40,593 nucleotides of DNA from Gammaproteobacteria bacterium (lineage in GTDB: Bacteria; Pseudomonadota; Gammaproteobacteria; Pseudomonadales; Azotimanducaceae). The stretch spans positions 1 to 40,593 of the forward strand of contig JAPOYV010000002.1 in the NCBI GenBank assembly GCA_026706385.1, read 5' to 3'. The translations under genes and the position numbers were made by a program. Positions within the stretch are counted from its first letter, which is position 1, and the number at the start of each line of letters is the position of its first letter. The notes beneath the pieces are model-generated. The model was not told where the DNA came from. It searched no databases and saw nothing but the letters and a program-made list of their open reading frames with translations. Shown one piece after another: positions 39,086-40,593 of the stretch.

Positions 39086-40204
39086 CTAAGCCATCGCGTC
39101 CACAAAGCGGTCGAACAGGTAGCCGCAGTCGTGCGGACCCGGGCTCGCTTCGGGATGGCCCTGGAAGCCGAAAGCCGCGTGGCGCTTGGCGCGGACACCC
39201 TGTACGGTGCCGTCGAACAGCGACACATGCGTGACCTCCACATCGTCGGGGAGTGACTGCCCGTCGACGGCAAAGCCGTGGTTCTGGCTGGTGATGACGA
39301 CGGCGCCGGTGGCCAGGTCCTTGACCGGGTGGTTGGCGCCGTGGTGCCCAAACGGCATCTTCACGGTCGTCCCGCCGCAGGCGAGGGCCAGCAGTTGGTG
39401 ACCGAGGCAGATGCCGAAGAGGGGCAGGCCGGCGTCGAGAAAGCCGCGAATTGCCTCGATGGCGTAGGTGCAAGGTTCAGGGTCGCCCGGCCCGTTGGAC
39501 AGGAAAATGCCGTCGGGTTCGAGCCCGAGCACGGTGTCGGCGGACGTCTGCGCGGGGACGACGGTGACCCGGCAGCCACGGTCGGTGAGCATGCGCAGGA
39601 TGTTCCGTTTGACCCCGAAGTCGTACGCCACGACATGGCTTGCGCCGGGATTGGCTTGGGCGTCCGCGTAGCCCTCTTCCAGCGACCAGGCGCCGCCCTG
39701 CCACGGTCCTTGCTCATCGCGCGTGACGACCTTCGCCAAGTCCATGCCCGCCAAGCCCGGGAACGCCCGCGCGCGGGCCAAGGCTTCATCCGGGCTGGCT
39801 CCTGCACCCGCCGCGATGCAGCCGGCCTGGGCACCCCTTTCGCGAATCAGCCGCGTCAACCGGCGCGTGTCCAGGTCCGCTATTGCGACAGTGCCGCTCA
39901 CCGATAGGTAGTCGGGCAAGGACTGTTCATGACGCCAACTCGAGTGGGTGGCGGGACAGTCCCGGATCACGAGTCCAGCCGCCCACACCCGCGACGACTC
40001 GACATCGTCCGCATTGACGCCCGTGTTGCCGATGTGGGGATAGGTCAGCGTGACGATCTGGCGGGCATAGGACGGATCGGTGAGGATTTCCTGGTAGCCG
40101 GTCATGGCCGTGTTGAACACGACTTCACCGACCGCGAAGCCGGGCGCACCGATGGAACTGCCGTGGAAGACCGTCCCATCTTCCAGCATCAAAAGCGCTG
40201 TCAT
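39086..40204 (-). CDS. carA: Carbamoyl-phosphate synthase small subunit
   Basis: The protein has 372 residues. The N-terminal CPSase domain opens [18 protein letters not shown] and includes [19 protein letters not shown]. The class I glutamine amidotransferase half has the nucleophile Cys in [14 protein letters not shown], and His and Glu near the end in [14 protein letters not shown]. It supplies ammonia from glutamine through a tunnel to CarB. The ATG at 40204 is where the homology begins. A good promoter lies about 80 bp upstream, and dapB, the usual next gene, is absent. Confidence 0.97.
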   Translation of the reverse strand: MTALLMLEDGTVFHGSSIGAPGFAVGEVVFNTAMTGYQEILTDPSYARQIVTLTYPHIGNTGVNADDVESSRVWAAGLVIRDCPATHSSWRHEQSLPDYLSVSGTVAIADLDTRRLTRLIRERGAQAGCIAAGAGASPDEALARARAFPGLAGMDLAKVVTRDEQGPWQGGAWSLEEGYADAQANPGASHVVAYDFGVKRNILRMLTDRGCRVTVVPAQTSADTVLGLEPDGIFLSNGPGDPEPCTYAIEAIRGFLDAGLPLFGICLGHQLLALACGGTTVKMPFGHHGANHPVKDLATGAVVITSQNHGFAVDGQSLPDDVEVTHVSLFDGTVQGVRAKRHAAFGFQGHPEASPGPHDCGYLFDRFVDAMA

Positions 40205-40283
40205 GGTTAGATTTCGCTGCTCCGGACGAGTGGACCTCGCCGGATACCGCGCCCCGCCGGTGCCTGCCGAACTTGGGGTGACA

Positions 40284-40312
40284 ATTCTATGGCAAACGGG
40301 TGGGGCCGCCAA
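40284..40312 (-). promoter_or_regulatory. Sigma70 promoter for carAB
   Basis: On the minus strand, TTGGCG (40307-40312) and TAGAAT (40284-40289) are 17 bp apart, the optimal spacing. Transcription would begin near 40277, leaving about 73 nt of leader before the carA ATG. This is the best promoter match I see in the window. Confidence 0.6.
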
Positions 40313-40344
40313 CGGCGGATTGACGCGATTGCTGCGTTTTTCGA

Positions 40345-40366
40345 CGAGTCGCCGCTAGGCGACTCG
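40345..40366. repeat. 22-bp hairpin with GCTA loop
   Basis: A perfect 9-bp stem (40345-40353 and 40358-40366) surrounds GCTA. It begins 1 bp after the stop of the LLM-type gene on the minus strand. The minus strand continues with A-residues rather than U, so it is a weak fit to an intrinsic terminator. Its GCTAGGCG core resembles the palindromes at 15897 and 15931. Confidence 0.5.
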
Positions 40367-40367
40367 C

Positions 40368-40593
40368 CTAGGCGGCTTGCTCCATAGCCGCCGTCAATGC
40401 ATCGACCTTGCGCCGATATTCATCCGCATCCGCGTAGCGGCCGCCGAGGACGAATCGGCTCGCGCCCGCGTCCCGAAACGCGACCAGGTTCGCGGCCGCT
40501 GCACCGACGTCGCCGAGCGGAAGACCGCCCATCACCACGATTTCGCCGACATCCCGACCAACTGCTGCGCAGTGCTCCGCGTACTCGGCGCGC
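40368..40593 (-). CDS. LLM-class oxidoreductase, C-terminal part (runs off the window)
   Basis: Seventy-four residues before the stop are visible, including YAEHCAAVGRDVGEIVV, LVAFRDAGASRFVLGGRY and DADEYRRKVDALTAAMEQAA. The AxRDAGA-x-x-x-VL pattern followed by a closing helix is typical of the end of luciferase-like (often F420-dependent) oxidoreductases. The start lies beyond the right edge. It is upstream of carA on the same strand, in the place where dapB is often found. Confidence 0.6.
   Translation of the reverse strand, partial: RAEYAEHCAAVGRDVGEIVVMGGLPLGDVGAAAANLVAFRDAGASRFVLGGRYADADEYRRKVDALTAAMEQAA

Noticed and set aside
40345-40366. Intrinsic terminator for the LLM-type gene
   Set aside because: The stem is good, but the following minus-strand bases are A-rich, not U-rich.

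Overview
The window reads as chromosome of a high-GC gammaproteobacterium. The right third carries a block typical of that class, all on the minus strand: carA, carB, greA, ftsH, glmM, tpiA, secG and tRNA-Leu(GAG). The rest is accessory metabolism unlike any well-known genus. VOC proteins, an SDR, LLM flavin enzymes and a PhyH dioxygenase suggest an uncultured free-living or host-associated lineage. That placement is inference from gene content and synteny; no rRNA is present.

Layout. 1-448 is non-coding and holds short repeats that may be the end of a decayed mobile element. 449-6419 (minus) is a run of small-molecule genes: two-domain VOC protein, broken PQQ propeller gene, alpha/beta hydrolase, a pyrimidine-dimer-glycosylase/DUF1722 fusion, GPH symporter, nitroreductase and an avidin-family biotin-binding protein. 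An SDR reads out divergently. 7176-11077 (minus) holds a VOC protein, an Eis-like acetyltransferase and malate synthase G. 11160-13140 (plus) holds an LLM oxidoreductase and a sialidase-like propeller whose N-terminus contains a double-hairpin element. 13196-15833 is a zinc module: Zur-like operator, small His/Cys secreted protein and a ZnuD-like TonB receptor with two very His/Glu-rich insertions. 15834-17105 has palindromes and an AbiEii-type nucleotidyltransferase with its small upstream partner.

17215-22891 is a divergent catabolic cluster: ferredoxin and epimerase/reductase on one side; a TPP enzyme, a PhyH dioxygenase fused to HEAT-like repeats, and a mannonate-dehydratase-like enzyme on the other. 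The right arm has three overlapping genes. 22888-26127 holds rimJ, an SCP2-like small protein, a methyltransferase and an MFS exporter. 26231-28738 is a large secreted DUF305-LVIVD protein. The housekeeping block follows, interrupted between greA and ftsH by a LuxR-type regulator preceded by a 20-bp dyad. The window ends inside an LLM-family gene.

The best candidates for something undescribed are the TPP/PhyH-HEAT/UxuA-like cluster, the zinc module, the stand-alone avidin-like protein, and the palindromic element translated inside the sialidase-like gene.
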